Notes: a model not told the origin generated them from the sequence alone. Numbered from the stretch's first letter, positions 18,017 through 26,865 are shown. The stretch is DNA of 64,000 nt from Sphingobacterium sp. xlx-96 (GCF_011007365.1 NZ_WFKM01000003.1:513513-577512), one strand, 5' to 3'. Made by a program: numbers and translations.

Positions 18017-18379
18017 TTATACAGATTCTGTACTTTCCTCCTTTTTTGCAGCTTGTTCCTCTAGATATTTAACAAATAGAGGTTTTTGTTCCTCTGTTAA
18101 CAGTTCATTTATTTTTGTATTTGCTGTCGTTGTTAACGCATCTGTTTGTTGTTTTATTGCTTCTGTCGTTAACGTTGTATCCGATTTAATAGCAACCTTT
18201 GCCTTTACTTTTTCAAGAACGATTTCGTATATCGCAGTTTGCTGGTCATCATTTAGAGTTAGTTTCTCAGTTAATTCCGTAACGGTTTCTTTTGCTTTGG
18301 TTTCTGGATTAATCTCTTGTGCAAAAAGCATCGTTATCGCGAAAAGGAAGCTTAAACCTGTTAAAATTAATTTTTTCAT
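18017..18379 (-). CDS. Small exported protein, Spy/CpxP-like in layout
   Basis: A 120-residue protein with a clear Sec signal peptide (MKKLILTGLSFLFAITMLFAQ, cleavage near residue 20). The mature part is charged and helical, with a LTLNDDQQTAIYEIV segment followed by LLTEEQKPLFVKYLEEQ. A two-part layout with LxxxQ...(T)xEQxxxF resembles the LTxxQ segments of periplasmic Spy/CpxP-type helical proteins, but I would not assign the family with certainty. The next gene (18563-18910) has the same size and architecture, so the two look like diverged paralogues. It has its own terminator downstream. Confidence 0.65.
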   Translation of the reverse strand: MKKLILTGLSFLFAITMLFAQEINPETKAKETVTELTEKLTLNDDQQTAIYEIVLEKVKAKVAIKSDTTLTTEAIKQQTDALTTTANTKINELLTEEQKPLFVKYLEEQAAKKEESTESV

Positions 18380-18505
18380 AGCATTTAAATTTGAAGTTTT
18401 GAAATATATTATTTGTTCGTTTCTGATATAATAACTCCAAATTGTACTTCTTTATTGTTTTATTGTATCTTGTTTGTTACATTTTAACATCATTTAACAA
18501 AATGT

Positions 18506-18538
18506 AAAAAGGAGGTAATTATATATCACCTCCTTTTT
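18506..18538 (-). terminator. Intrinsic terminator for the exported protein gene at 18563-18910
   Basis: An 11-bp perfect stem AAAAAGGAGGT (18506-18516) with ACCTCCTTTTT (18528-18538). On the minus strand it ends in a T run, 24 bases past the stop codon. Confidence 0.8.
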
Positions 18539-18562
18539 TATATCTTATTATCAGTATTTTAT

Positions 18563-18910
18563 TTAATTTGATCTTCTATTTTTCCTTCTGTTTTGAAGTT
18601 CTTCGTATTGAGTGATCTGTTTGGCTGTAAGGAAAGATTTGATTTTTAAATTACGAGCCTCTAATGATTTCTTAATTTGTGCTTGATCATTTTCCTTTCT
18701 GTGTAAAGTAGAGGCCTTCATAGACTGAAGGATATAGATGTAAATTGAATCTTGCTGGGATTTATTTAACTCTAGTTCTTTTGTAAGGCGTTCAACTTGC
18801 ATTTTTGCTCGTTCTTCAGGCGGACGGTTCTGCCGAGATTCTTTTTCTTGTGCAACGCACATACTTACTGTAAGTATTGTCGCAATTAGGAGTGTGATTA
18901 CTGTTTTCAT
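18563..18910 (-). CDS. Small exported protein, paralogue-like neighbour of 18017-18379
   Basis: A 115-residue protein with a Sec signal peptide (MKTVITLLIATILTVSMCVAQ). The mature part is highly charged and helical: RAKMQVERLTKELELNKSQQDSIYIYILQ near the N-terminus and FLTAKQITQYEELQNRRKNRRSN at the C-terminus. The LxLNxxQQ...FLTxxQxxxYEEL layout parallels the downstream gene and resembles periplasmic Spy/CpxP-like helical proteins. It ends very basic. A terminator separates the two genes, so each has its own promoter. Function unknown; a role in envelope stress or metal response is only a guess. Confidence 0.62.
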   Translation of the reverse strand: MKTVITLLIATILTVSMCVAQEKESRQNRPPEERAKMQVERLTKELELNKSQQDSIYIYILQSMKASTLHRKENDQAQIKKSLEARNLKIKSFLTAKQITQYEELQNRRKNRRSN

Positions 18911-19009
18911 GATATATCAATTAATTATGAATGGTGTAAATTTCAATAAATTAATTGATTATTAGTTGGTTACACTATCATATTTAGCGAATATTAACCT
19001 TTGTTAATG

Positions 19010-20053
19010 CTAATTAACGTTAAGATGAGTGTTTAAATAATTAAAAATGAAGTGATCAAAGGTTTCTTTTTGTTGATCCATCGATTTTAATTGAATAGGG
19101 ATGTAATATAAAGGAATATTAGAAAACATTTCAGGACAGATTCTTTGGATGTCTTTTTCCGTTGTTAAAAGAATTTTTTGATCGATAGCTACCGAATGGT
19201 AGAGTTTTTCTATTTTACGAAAGTCTTTTTCTGTATAATTATGGTGATCCTGAAACTGTAATAGATGAATAGTGTTTCCCAGATCTCTTAGATATGAAAC
19301 TAAGGGGTTTGGATTTGCTATCCCACAAAATAGAATAATATCAAAATTTCTTAATTCATTATGAAAAGTTTTTTCATCTCTGGTTTTGGGATGATCATAA
19401 GCAATTCCAGTATAAAAAATAGGAGAAAGCGAATGTTTTCTTATCAAATGTTCTATATGTTTCTTATGTGTCTCATTAAGAGTTTTAGGACATTTTGTTA
19501 TCAGTATAAGATCTGCCCTTTTGGTTGCCGAAAAATTGTCTCTGAAATTTCCTGTTGGCAGAAGGAATATAGGCTCGAATAACGAGTTAAAATCGAAGAG
19601 TAAGATTGAAAAACCCGCTTTCAATTTACGATGTTGGTAAGCATCATCTAAAATAATCAGATCATTTTTGTATTGTAGTTGTTCTATACCAAAGCAGCGG
19701 TCTTCGGATACAGCAACGGTAATATCAGGAAATTTGTTCTTGAATTGTAGAGGTTCGTCTCCAACTTCTGTGGCAAAAGAATCTTTGTTTACAAGTCGAT
19801 ATCCTTTAGTTTTGCGCCCATATCCCCTGCTTAAGGTCGCTATCTTATAATTTTCTTTTAATAGACGAACAATGTACTCTGTCATCGGGCTTTTTCCGGT
19901 GCCACCTATTGCGAGGTTTCCAATGACAATTGTTGGTATGGAGAAAGTAGTGCTCTTCAAAACTCCTCTATCGTATAGAAGATTGCGTATCCAAACAATT
20001 AGGGAATAAATTAATGTAATGGGGAGTAGTAACCACCGTAGTACGGCAATCAT
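19010..20053 (-). CDS. lpxK: Tetraacyldisaccharide 4'-kinase
   Basis: LpxK phosphorylates the 4' position of the lipid A disaccharide precursor at the inner membrane. The 347-residue protein starts with one membrane-anchor helix (residues 4-27), followed by IPTIVIGNLAIGGTGKSP (39-56), the family's P-loop, and LSRGYGRKTKGY. DDAYQHRKL near 125 is the DDGFQH motif of the family, and TTEKDIQR near 300 is also conserved. It overlaps gldH by 4 bases and is the last gene of the holB-ricT-gldH-lpxK unit. The gene confirms an LPS-bearing outer membrane. Confidence 0.95.
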   Translation of the reverse strand: MIAVLRWLLLPITLIYSLIVWIRNLLYDRGVLKSTTFSIPTIVIGNLAIGGTGKSPMTEYIVRLLKENYKIATLSRGYGRKTKGYRLVNKDSFATEVGDEPLQFKNKFPDITVAVSEDRCFGIEQLQYKNDLIILDDAYQHRKLKAGFSILLFDFNSLFEPIFLLPTGNFRDNFSATKRADLILITKCPKTLNETHKKHIEHLIRKHSLSPIFYTGIAYDHPKTRDEKTFHNELRNFDIILFCGIANPNPLVSYLRDLGNTIHLLQFQDHHNYTEKDFRKIEKLYHSVAIDQKILLTTEKDIQRICPEMFSNIPLYYIPIQLKSMDQQKETFDHFIFNYLNTHLNVN

Positions 20054-20511
20054 TGCTTCACGACTTTAATACCGACATCTACGACATCTTTTAGTGGTGT
20101 CTCACGCATATTCTGTTCGATAGCAAATGTATATACGCCTGTATCTGGGAAAACAAAGTTTTCTTTTGCTAGGTATTGTACTTCATAAAGGGATCCCGCA
20201 GAGTTGCCAAGCCAACGTCCATCAAGTTGAGCCAAGGGGATTTCTTTTCGGTATGCGGTATCTATTAGTTTATTACCTTTTTCATGAAGAAGAACGAAAA
20301 TATTGGAAAAGTCGTAGTCATTGGAATGGCGAAGATTGATATATAGATTATATTTTGATTTATTATCTTCTATATGTACCTCAAAATGAGGTTTTTCTTC
20401 GTATGACCAAGATCTATTTGATATAGGCTGATTTTTTTCATAAACAGCATCATTGGTACAAGAAACCAAAAAGATAAGCGTAACGCAAGAATATAGGAGA
20501 TACTTTACCAT
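20050..20511 (-). CDS. gldH: GldH-type lipoprotein
   Basis: A 153-residue lipoprotein with signal MVKYLLYSCVTLIFLVSC and lipobox Cys18. The body matches GldH of Bacteroidota: WSYEEKPHFEVHIEDNKSKYNLYINLRH, YDFSNIFVLLHEK, an LGNSAGSLYEVQYL stretch and FAIEQNMRETPLKDVVDVGIKV at the end. GldH was named for gliding motility in Flavobacterium, but it is also conserved in non-gliding Bacteroidota, so motility cannot be inferred. The 4-base overlap with lpxK indicates translational coupling. Confidence 0.88.
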   Translation of the reverse strand: MVKYLLYSCVTLIFLVSCTNDAVYEKNQPISNRSWSYEEKPHFEVHIEDNKSKYNLYINLRHSNDYDFSNIFVLLHEKGNKLIDTAYRKEIPLAQLDGRWLGNSAGSLYEVQYLAKENFVFPDTGVYTFAIEQNMRETPLKDVVDVGIKVVKQ

Positions 20512-20537
20512 ATTTTTGAAAAATTAGTGACGAGAAA

Positions 20538-21959
20538 TTACTCGCCACTATTATTGGGTTTATCGTTATTCTTATTTCTATTCCGATTATTAAATCTTTT
20601 CTTCTTTTTTTGTTCAGGCTTGTCTCCTCCTTCAGTCATCTCCTTTGATTTTGCCTGACCTGAATTTCTATTTTGAGAAGGTTGTCTATTTGGTCTAGAA
20701 CCAGAATTGACATTGTTTTCTTTCTTTTGAGCTAGAGTACCATCATGCTTTGCCGCAGGCGATTCATTAGGAGGCCCATTTGTTTCACTCTTTTGACTTG
20801 TGGCCTGTTTAGGCTTGTTTTTTCTTTTTTTCCGTCTTTTGTTTTTATCATCTAGACGTGTAAGACTATCTTGCCCAACAACATTTTCGTAGTCTAGGAT
20901 GACTGGCTTTTTTGTTTCAACAGTTTGTGGTGTATAATCTAGCGCATCGGGCTTGATACCACCTTTATTCATATCTGCAAGTTCTTTAACCTTACTTATT
21001 GATAGCGGTATCCAATTTTCTGCACCGGGATAAGAAAACCACATAGTTTTCTTAAATATATCTGTTTTTTGGAGATATGCCATTCCGCTAGTTGTTTCTA
21101 TGCGATCGACATCATTCGGAATATCTTTAAGAGCATCCATATAACTGTCAAGCTCAAAATTCAAACAACATTTTAGTTTGCCACATTGACCAGCTAATTT
21201 TAAGGTATTCAACGATAGGTTTTGGTATCTGGCAGCGGAAGTAGATACTGTCTTAAAATCGGTAAGCCATGTGGAACAGCAAAGCTCTCTACCACAAGAC
21301 CCTATGCCTCCTAGACGACTTGCTTCCTGACGCATGCCGATCTGTCGCATTTCTATTCTGATCCGGAAAGATTCTGCCATACGTTTTATCAGCTCGCGAA
21401 AATCTACACGTCCCTCTGCGGTATAATAAAAAGTAGCTTTAGTTTTATCGCCTTGATAATCTACATCAGAGATCTTCATGGATAAACCAAGATCAAGGGC
21501 TAGTTTCCTTGCCCGGTGCATGGTCTCCCATTCAAGTTCTTTTGCTACATTAAATTTGTTAACGTCTGCCTCATTGGCTTTACGGTATATCTTTTTAACA
21601 ACAGAATCTGGAGAAATATTGTTTTTCTTCAACTGAAGTCTTACAAGCTCTCCTGTAAGAGAGACATGACCGATATCATACCCGCCTGTCGATGGTTCCA
21701 CGGCAATCATTTCACCCATTTCTAGGTATATATTATCCGAGTTTACATAGTAGTCCTTACGCGATCCCTTGAATCGAACTTCAACGATATCAAAAGGTTT
21801 ATAATTTGAAGGCAAATCCATGTCGGATAGCCAGTCATATACATCTAATTTATTACATCCGCTGGTCATGCAAGAACCATTGTTATTGCATCCTGCCGGT
21901 ACTGTACCTAATTTGCTTCCAGTACCACAGCCCCCGGATGAGCAACTGCCACATCCCAT
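20538..21959 (-). CDS. ricT: PSP1/RicT (YaaT) family protein with Cys-rich N-terminus
   Basis: A 473-residue relative of Bacillus RicT/YaaT, a subunit of the RicAFT complex that affects mRNA processing. The PSP1 core includes EVRFKGSRKDYYVN, VDFRELIKRMAESFRIRIEMRQIGMRQEA, then GGIGSCGRELCCSTWL and QCGKLKCCLNFE, whose Cys are family-conserved. Two features are additional. The first 35 residues carry six Cys (3, 6, 11, 24, 30, 35) among Gly/Ser. The last about 110 residues are Lys/Asn/Pro-rich low complexity. It lies between holB and gldH, 8 bases from holB, an arrangement common near holB homologues. Confidence 0.88.
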   Translation of the reverse strand: MGCGSCSSGGCGTGSKLGTVPAGCNNNGSCMTSGCNKLDVYDWLSDMDLPSNYKPFDIVEVRFKGSRKDYYVNSDNIYLEMGEMIAVEPSTGGYDIGHVSLTGELVRLQLKKNNISPDSVVKKIYRKANEADVNKFNVAKELEWETMHRARKLALDLGLSMKISDVDYQGDKTKATFYYTAEGRVDFRELIKRMAESFRIRIEMRQIGMRQEASRLGGIGSCGRELCCSTWLTDFKTVSTSAARYQNLSLNTLKLAGQCGKLKCCLNFELDSYMDALKDIPNDVDRIETTSGMAYLQKTDIFKKTMWFSYPGAENWIPLSISKVKELADMNKGGIKPDALDYTPQTVETKKPVILDYENVVGQDSLTRLDDKNKRRKKRKNKPKQATSQKSETNGPPNESPAAKHDGTLAQKKENNVNSGSRPNRQPSQNRNSGQAKSKEMTEGGDKPEQKKKKRFNNRNRNKNNDKPNNSGE

Positions 21960-21967
21960 ATTTCTTT

Positions 21968-23113
21968 CTATATATATTGAGTCCCTCTAGGGAACGTTTG
22001 ATATTTGAACAATAAAACTAATTGCAAAGATAAGTCTAAAAATAATATTTTCGCATTGCCGTTACGCTCAATTCCATAATGTGATTTTTCTAGGATATTG
22101 ATGGCCTCTTCTAGTTGTTCAAATTGGAATAATCCACTAAATTTCTCTACAAAAGTAAACTCTTCTTCTTGTAAGAAGACTAGATTTCTCAATCCCTGTT
22201 GCATTAATATGATTTGCCTCATCATATTAATGGCATAAAGTAAGAAACTTTTTTGATTTTCTCTACCTAATTTTGAAAGTTTGTCCTCGGTCAGGCTAAT
22301 TATTTCCTTTCCATTGTCTGTTACAATAAAGCGAAGCCATTGTACCAGGATAGAAAAAGTTTCGTTTTCACCATGTTGATGAATCAAATTTAATGCTTCT
22401 TGAACATTTCCATCAGCGATGAAAGCTATTTCTTTTGCCTTATTGGTATCTATTCCCCGATCTTCAATCAAATAATTTTTCATTTCATCGTGATGAAGTT
22501 TGTTTATTTTGATTAATTGGGTTCGCGAAATAATGGTATTAATTATTTTATCTTGATTTTCAGCAACTAATAGAAACAACGTCTTTGCTGGAGGTTCTTC
22601 AATTAATTTTAATAAAGCGTTGCCTTGTGTATCCAGATATTCGGGTAGCCACATGATTAAGACTTTATATTCAGATTCAAAGGACTTCAGACTTAATTTT
22701 TTAATAATATCATGAGCCTCAGCGATGTTGATATTTGCCTGCTTATTTCCTGAATCGAGTTGTTCTCTCCAAAAGCTTAAACCTAAATAGGGATTGGTAA
22801 GAAAAGCCTTGCGCCATTCATCCATATAAGTTGTCGCTGTTTCTTCTTTGCCTTTTGCAAAGAACGGGTACGAAAAGTGTAAATCAGGATGAATTAATTT
22901 TTCATATTTCCTGCAAGACGAACAAAGACCACAGCTGTCATCTTCATTTTTATTTTCACAATTGATATACTGTGCATAGGCTAAAGCCAATGCAAGACTT
23001 CCAGATCCTTCAGGACCTAAAAAAAGCTGCGCATGACTGACTCGGTTGTTTTTTACCGAGTTGATTAAATGGCTTTTAATACTCTTATGTCCTACTATTT
23101 CCTTAAACTGCAT
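21968..23113 (-). CDS. holB: DNA polymerase III delta' subunit
   Basis: Delta' is the stator of the clamp loader. The 381-residue protein has AQLFLGPEGSGSLALALAYAQYI, where the P-loop (33-39) lacks the invariant Lys, as expected for a non-ATP-binding delta' subunit. A zinc module at Cys52, 61, 64 and 67 follows, then HPDLHF. NALLKLIEEPPAKTLFLLVAEN near 185-206 is the conserved sensor region, with the arginine-finger SR in IISRTQ. It heads the operon holB-ricT-gldH-lpxK and is divergent from dnaN, its clamp substrate. Confidence 0.93.
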   Translation of the reverse strand: MQFKEIVGHKSIKSHLINSVKNNRVSHAQLFLGPEGSGSLALALAYAQYINCENKNEDDSCGLCSSCRKYEKLIHPDLHFSYPFFAKGKEETATTYMDEWRKAFLTNPYLGLSFWREQLDSGNKQANINIAEAHDIIKKLSLKSFESEYKVLIMWLPEYLDTQGNALLKLIEEPPAKTLFLLVAENQDKIINTIISRTQLIKINKLHHDEMKNYLIEDRGIDTNKAKEIAFIADGNVQEALNLIHQHGENETFSILVQWLRFIVTDNGKEIISLTEDKLSKLGRENQKSFLLYAINMMRQIILMQQGLRNLVFLQEEEFTFVEKFSGLFQFEQLEEAINILEKSHYGIERNGNAKILFLDLSLQLVLLFKYQTFPRGTQYI

Positions 23114-23127
23114 ATTATTAGTCTATA

Positions 23128-23135
23128 CAAACTTA
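23128..23135 (-). promoter_or_regulatory. Candidate -7 box for the holB operon
   Basis: On the minus strand TAAGTTTG matches TAnnTTTG and lies 14 bases before the holB ATG, so the leader would be only a few bases long. A good -33 box is not seen at the usual spacing. Confidence 0.45.
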
Positions 23136-23278
23136 GATAAAATGCACTGTATTCACGAATACCAAGTAGAAAAAGTACAGCTATATTCATGCTGTAGGAG
23201 AACATTAAGAATGAGTTTGATTGTAAAAATTTAAATCTTTTCAGTATTATTGCATATAAAAAAATATCGAAGCTAGAC

Positions 23279-24403
23279 ATGAGATTTATAGTATCCACAT
23301 CCGTATTATTGAAACAATTGCAATCCATAAGCGGGGCATCCAGTAGCAGTACTGTTCTTCCTATTTTGGAGAATTTTCTTTTTGAAATAAAGGATAATAC
23401 GTTAACAATTTCTGCGACGGATTTACAGACAAGTATGGTGACTTCTTTATCGATTGAAGCTAAAGAAGAGGGACGCGTAGCAATGCCATCAAAAATTTTG
23501 ATTGATACACTAAAGACTCTTCCTGATCAACCGGTTGCTTTTTCCGTGGATACAAAGACCTTGGCTATTGAAATCAGTGCTGGTGACGGAAAGTATAAAC
23601 TTAGTGGAGAGAATGCGGACGATTTTCCTAAAATCCCAGTAGTAGATAATGTTTCGACAGTAAAACTTTCAGCATCTATACTCTCAGAAGCGATCAACAA
23701 AACGATATTTGCCGTAAGTAGCGACGAGTTGCGGCCAGCAATGTCGGGTGTATTAGTTCAATTGGGCGAGCAAAATATTACTTTTGTGGCGACAGATGCA
23801 CATCGATTGGTAAGATATCGTCGTACGGATGTCGGTGCTGAAAAGCCAACATCTATTATTTTACCGAAAAAGGCATTAACATTGTTGAAGTCTTCTGTAC
23901 CATCCGATGAAACATCGGTATCCATTGAGTACAATACGACAAATGCTTTTTTTCAATTTGGAAGTATCCACTTGATTTGTAGATTGGTCGATGAACGTTA
24001 TCCAGATTATGATGCTGTAATTCCTCAGGTTAATCCCAATAAACTTACAGTAGATCGTGCGTTGTTTTTGAACACCTTGCGTCGTGTCGTTATTTTTGCG
24101 AATAAAACGACACATCAGGTACGCTTGAAGATTAACGGGAGTGAGTTACATATTTCGGCAGAAGATCTTGACTTCTCGAATGAGGCTCATGAGCGTTTGA
24201 ACTGTCAGTTTGAAGGAGAGGATATGGAGATCGGATTTAATGCTAAATTTTTAGTAGAGATGTTGAATAATTTGAATTGTGAGGAGGTTGTACTAGAAAT
24301 GAGCACACCGAATCGCGCAGGCTTATTACTGCCAGCTATTAAGCAAGATAACGAAGATATCTTGATGTTAGTGATGCCAGTAATGTTGAATAGTTTTAAT
24401 TAA
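23279..24403 (+). CDS. dnaN: DNA polymerase III beta sliding clamp
   Basis: The processivity clamp of the replisome. The 374-residue protein has three clamp domains and known landmarks: MRFIVSTSVLLKQLQSISGA at the start, the VLPILENFLFEI segment (22-33), FVATDAHRLVRYR near 170, DERYPDYDAVIP near 238, and the MPVMLN peptide-pocket end at the C-terminus. It is divergent from holB. A DedA gene follows 11 bases after the stop and starts with TTG. Confidence 0.97.
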   Translation: MRFIVSTSVLLKQLQSISGASSSSTVLPILENFLFEIKDNTLTISATDLQTSMVTSLSIEAKEEGRVAMPSKILIDTLKTLPDQPVAFSVDTKTLAIEISAGDGKYKLSGENADDFPKIPVVDNVSTVKLSASILSEAINKTIFAVSSDELRPAMSGVLVQLGEQNITFVATDAHRLVRYRRTDVGAEKPTSIILPKKALTLLKSSVPSDETSVSIEYNTTNAFFQFGSIHLICRLVDERYPDYDAVIPQVNPNKLTVDRALFLNTLRRVVIFANKTTHQVRLKINGSELHISAEDLDFSNEAHERLNCQFEGEDMEIGFNAKFLVEMLNNLNCEEVVLEMSTPNRAGLLLPAIKQDNEDILMLVMPVMLNSFN

Positions 24404-24414
24404 TCTAAGCTCCT

Positions 24415-25074
24415 TTGGAATTAATATATTCACTGATAGATTTCATTCTTCATATAGATGACCATCTAGTAGAAATTGTAAACAATTATCAAACGTGGAC
24501 TTATTTGATATTGTTCCTAATCATATTTGTCGAAACGGGAGTCGTAGTAATGCCGTTCTTGCCAGGCGATTCATTGCTTTTTGCTGCAGGTATGCTGGCT
24601 GCACAACCTAATGATCTTAATATTGGGATTATGATTGTTCTCTTGCTTATAGCTGCTATTACAGGGGACTCTTTAAATTATTCTATTGGAAAGAATTTTG
24701 GAATGCGTATCACTAAGTTTAAGCTTTTTGGTAAGCAAATGGTTACAGATGAGCATATTACAAAAACACATTCATTTTACGAGAAGTATGGTAGCAAAAC
24801 TATTGTAATAGCTCGTTTTGTACCTATTGTGAGGACTTTAGCTCCTTTTGTAGGAGGCATCGGTAGAATGAAGTACAGTACATTTATCACTTATAATGTT
24901 GTTGGAGCGATACTTTGGGTCGTTGGTATCACATTAGCTGGTTATTTCCTTGGTAATATTCCAATTATTCGAGACAATTTCTCAAAAGTCGTTTTGATTA
25001 TTATTTTCCTTTCTGTACTTCCGATAGTATTTGAAGTGGTGAAAGAAAAATTAAATAGAAATAAAGCAGCATAA
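24415..25074 (+). CDS. DedA family membrane protein (TTG start)
   Basis: A 219-residue SNARE-associated/DedA protein of the inner membrane; family members are linked to lipid carrier recycling and membrane integrity. The signature is FVETGVVVMPFLPGDSLLFAAGML (43-66), then the GDSLNYSIGKNFG segment, and the conserved ARFVPIVRTLAPFVGG (140-155), with four or more membrane segments. The start is TTG 24415: no upstream in-frame ATG exists before a stop at 24406, and starting at an internal Met would remove conserved N-terminal sequence. Co-transcription with dnaN (11-base gap) is likely. A terminator follows. Confidence 0.87.
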   Translation: MELIYSLIDFILHIDDHLVEIVNNYQTWTYLILFLIIFVETGVVVMPFLPGDSLLFAAGMLAAQPNDLNIGIMIVLLLIAAITGDSLNYSIGKNFGMRITKFKLFGKQMVTDEHITKTHSFYEKYGSKTIVIARFVPIVRTLAPFVGGIGRMKYSTFITYNVVGAILWVVGITLAGYFLGNIPIIRDNFSKVVLIIIFLSVLPIVFEVVKEKLNRNKAA

Positions 25075-25097
25075 GAAGCCGCAATTTACAAATAGGA

Positions 25098-25130
25098 AGA
25101 GGCATCCATAATGGATAGCCTCTTTTTTTG
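25098..25130 (+). terminator. Intrinsic terminator after the dnaN-dedA unit
   Basis: Stem AGAGGCATCCAT pairs with ATGGATaGCCTCT (25098-25109 with 25111-25123, one bulged base), followed by a T run to 25129. Confidence 0.85.
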
Positions 25131-25375
25131 TTCAGTACAAGTTTATATCTGATCTATAAGTTAAACGAATTTCATTCGGAGATAACAGGGACTTTATTCG
25201 GACTTCATTCGGACTGGAGCGAATGAAGTCCGAATAATAAGCGATTGATTTATGGACTTAATTAGCTTTGAATGAAGTACAGTCTACAATCTGTACTGGC
25301 ACAATAGTATAGTTATATGTACCCTATATTAAACATTGAAGTGAAAAAAGAGTCAATAATAAAAACAATAACAGG
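25131..25375. repeat. Spacer with a 16-bp perfect inverted repeat and ATTCGGA copies
   Basis: The intergenic stretch between the dedA gene and the CAP gene has no ORF. It holds ATTCGGACTTCATTCG at 25196-25211 and its exact reverse complement at 25220-25235, separated by 8 bases, with no T run after it. The heptamer ATTCGGA recurs on the plus strand at 25174-25180, 25196-25202 and 25207-25213. The hairpin resembles a dispersed palindromic element or a binding site, not a terminator. Confidence 0.7.
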
Positions 25376-25948
25376 ATGCGTATTATATTATTTTTACTTT
25401 TAATCTCTACCTCATCAATAGCGCAGAATAGGACTATTACTACAGATAAACAACAAGCTAAAGAAGCTTATCTCCTATTGAACGAAATTCGGATGCATCC
25501 AGAGAAGTATGCGAAGCAATTGGGTATATCCCCGGTTGGAAAAGTCAAGAAAACTAAATTGGTGTGGAACGAAACTTTGGCTAAGGCGGCTGAATTTAGA
25601 GCATATGATATGGCTCAGCGAAATTATTTTGATCATGTGACACCCGAAGGTTTAGGCCCTAATTATTACATCGCTAAGGCCGGCTATAGCTTAAATCCCG
25701 ATTGGATAAAAAAGAAGTCTGCAAATAACTTTGAGTCTATAGCTGCCAATCACGCTACGGCAACAGATGGCATCAGAGCATTTATTGTAGGTAAGGAATC
25801 TCCTGGATTTATGCATCGTAAACATGTATTGGGAATGGATGAATGGAATGGTTCGCTTATGGATATAGGTATCGGTTTTGTTCATGCACCGACAGGCTCG
25901 ACGTATAAAACCTATTTATGTGTTATAATAGCAAAACACGATTGGTAA
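25376..25948 (+). CDS. Secreted CAP-domain protein
   Basis: A 190-residue protein with a short Sec signal (MRIILFLLLISTSSIAQ). The mature part is a CAP/SCP-PR1 domain: EAYLLLNEIRMHPEKYA, WNETLAKAAEFRAYDMAQRNYFDHVTPEG (residues about 63-91, with conserved His), a SIAANHATATDGIRAFIV stretch (the GEN-like helix) and HRKHVLGMDEWNGSLMDIGIGF near 145. CAP domains of bacteria are extracytoplasmic and mostly of unknown activity. No neighbour suggests a specific role. Its upstream spacer carries a strong inverted repeat. Confidence 0.85.
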   Translation: MRIILFLLLISTSSIAQNRTITTDKQQAKEAYLLLNEIRMHPEKYAKQLGISPVGKVKKTKLVWNETLAKAAEFRAYDMAQRNYFDHVTPEGLGPNYYIAKAGYSLNPDWIKKKSANNFESIAANHATATDGIRAFIVGKESPGFMHRKHVLGMDEWNGSLMDIGIGFVHAPTGSTYKTYLCVIIAKHDW

Positions 25949-25978
25949 ATGGGTATTAGAAATAAACGTTAGTTTTCC

Positions 25979-25986
25979 TACCTTTG
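25979..25986 (+). promoter_or_regulatory. -7 box for the yicC-gmk-nadD operon, almost at the start codon
   Basis: TACCTTTG is an exact TAnnTTTG match. It ends 3 bases before the yicC ATG at 25990, so transcription would begin at or next to the start codon and the mRNA would be leaderless. No clear -33 box at the usual spacing. Confidence 0.5.
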
Positions 25987-25989
25987 CAT

Positions 25990-26865
25990 ATGATAAAATC
26001 AATGACAGGATACGGTGTTGGCTCGCGTGAGAATGCGAAGGTTAAATATACCGTAGAAATAAAGTCCTTAAATTCCAAATTTTTAGAGTTAGGTATACGT
26101 TTGCCTAAAGCCGTTTCGGATAAAGAACTAACGCTTCGTGGAGAGTGTGGTAAACTTATTGAAAGAGGTAAGGTGAATATTTTGATTTCATCGGAATATA
26201 CAGATCAGACTGCAAAGGCCTCTTCTATCAATGGAGAGCTTTTAAAGAAATATTATGACCAACTTAAGGATATTGCATTGCAGTTAGGGGAAGCTCAACC
26301 GAATTTATTTAGTCTTGCATTGACTATGCCCGAAGTCGTTACGAATAATGAGGATGAAGTAGATGAGGAAGAAGGAAAAGTGTTGTTAGATGCATTTTAT
26401 CAAGCGATAGAAAAATTCAATGTATTCAGGGTAGATGAAGGAAAGGTTTTAAAGGCTGATTTGGAGAAAAGAGTACAGTTGATACTAGACTATCTGGCAG
26501 AGGTTGAATCGGTAGAAGGAAATAGGATACCCCTTATTAGGGAGCGGATTAGTCAATATATGGATGAAGTTGTTGGGAAGGAGAATATAGATAAAAATCG
26601 CTTTGAGCAAGAGCTGATTTTTTATATCGATAAGCTGGATATCACGGAAGAGAAAGTTCGTTTAAGAAGCCATTGTGGTTATTTCTTAGAAGCACTGAAT
26701 GCAGTGGATTCTAATGGTAAGAAGTTAGGATTTATTTCTCAAGAGATGGGGCGGGAGATTAATACGTTGGGTAGTAAGGCTAATAATGCTGGTATACAGC
26801 AAATCGTTGTTCGAATGAAAGAAGAGTTAGAAAAAATTAAAGAACAATTATTAAATGTCCTCTAA
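25990..26865 (+). CDS. yicC: YicC-family endoribonuclease
   Basis: About 291 residues. MIKSMTGYG at the start is the diagnostic YicC N-terminus, followed by the EIKSLNSKFLE motif (family E-IRSVNHRFLD) and RGKVNILIS. The C-terminal DUF1732 part has DKNRFEQELIFYIDKLDITEEKVRLRSH and GKKLGFISQEMGREINTLGSKANNAGIQ, both strongly conserved. YicC homologues are reported endoribonucleases acting on certain RNAs. ATG 25990 is chosen over an upstream TTG. It overlaps gmk by 11 bases, so the two are coupled. Confidence 0.93.
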   Translation: MIKSMTGYGVGSRENAKVKYTVEIKSLNSKFLELGIRLPKAVSDKELTLRGECGKLIERGKVNILISSEYTDQTAKASSINGELLKKYYDQLKDIALQLGEAQPNLFSLALTMPEVVTNNEDEVDEEEGKVLLDAFYQAIEKFNVFRVDEGKVLKADLEKRVQLILDYLAEVESVEGNRIPLIRERISQYMDEVVGKENIDKNRFEQELIFYIDKLDITEEKVRLRSHCGYFLEALNAVDSNGKKLGFISQEMGREINTLGSKANNAGIQQIVVRMKEELEKIKEQLLNVL

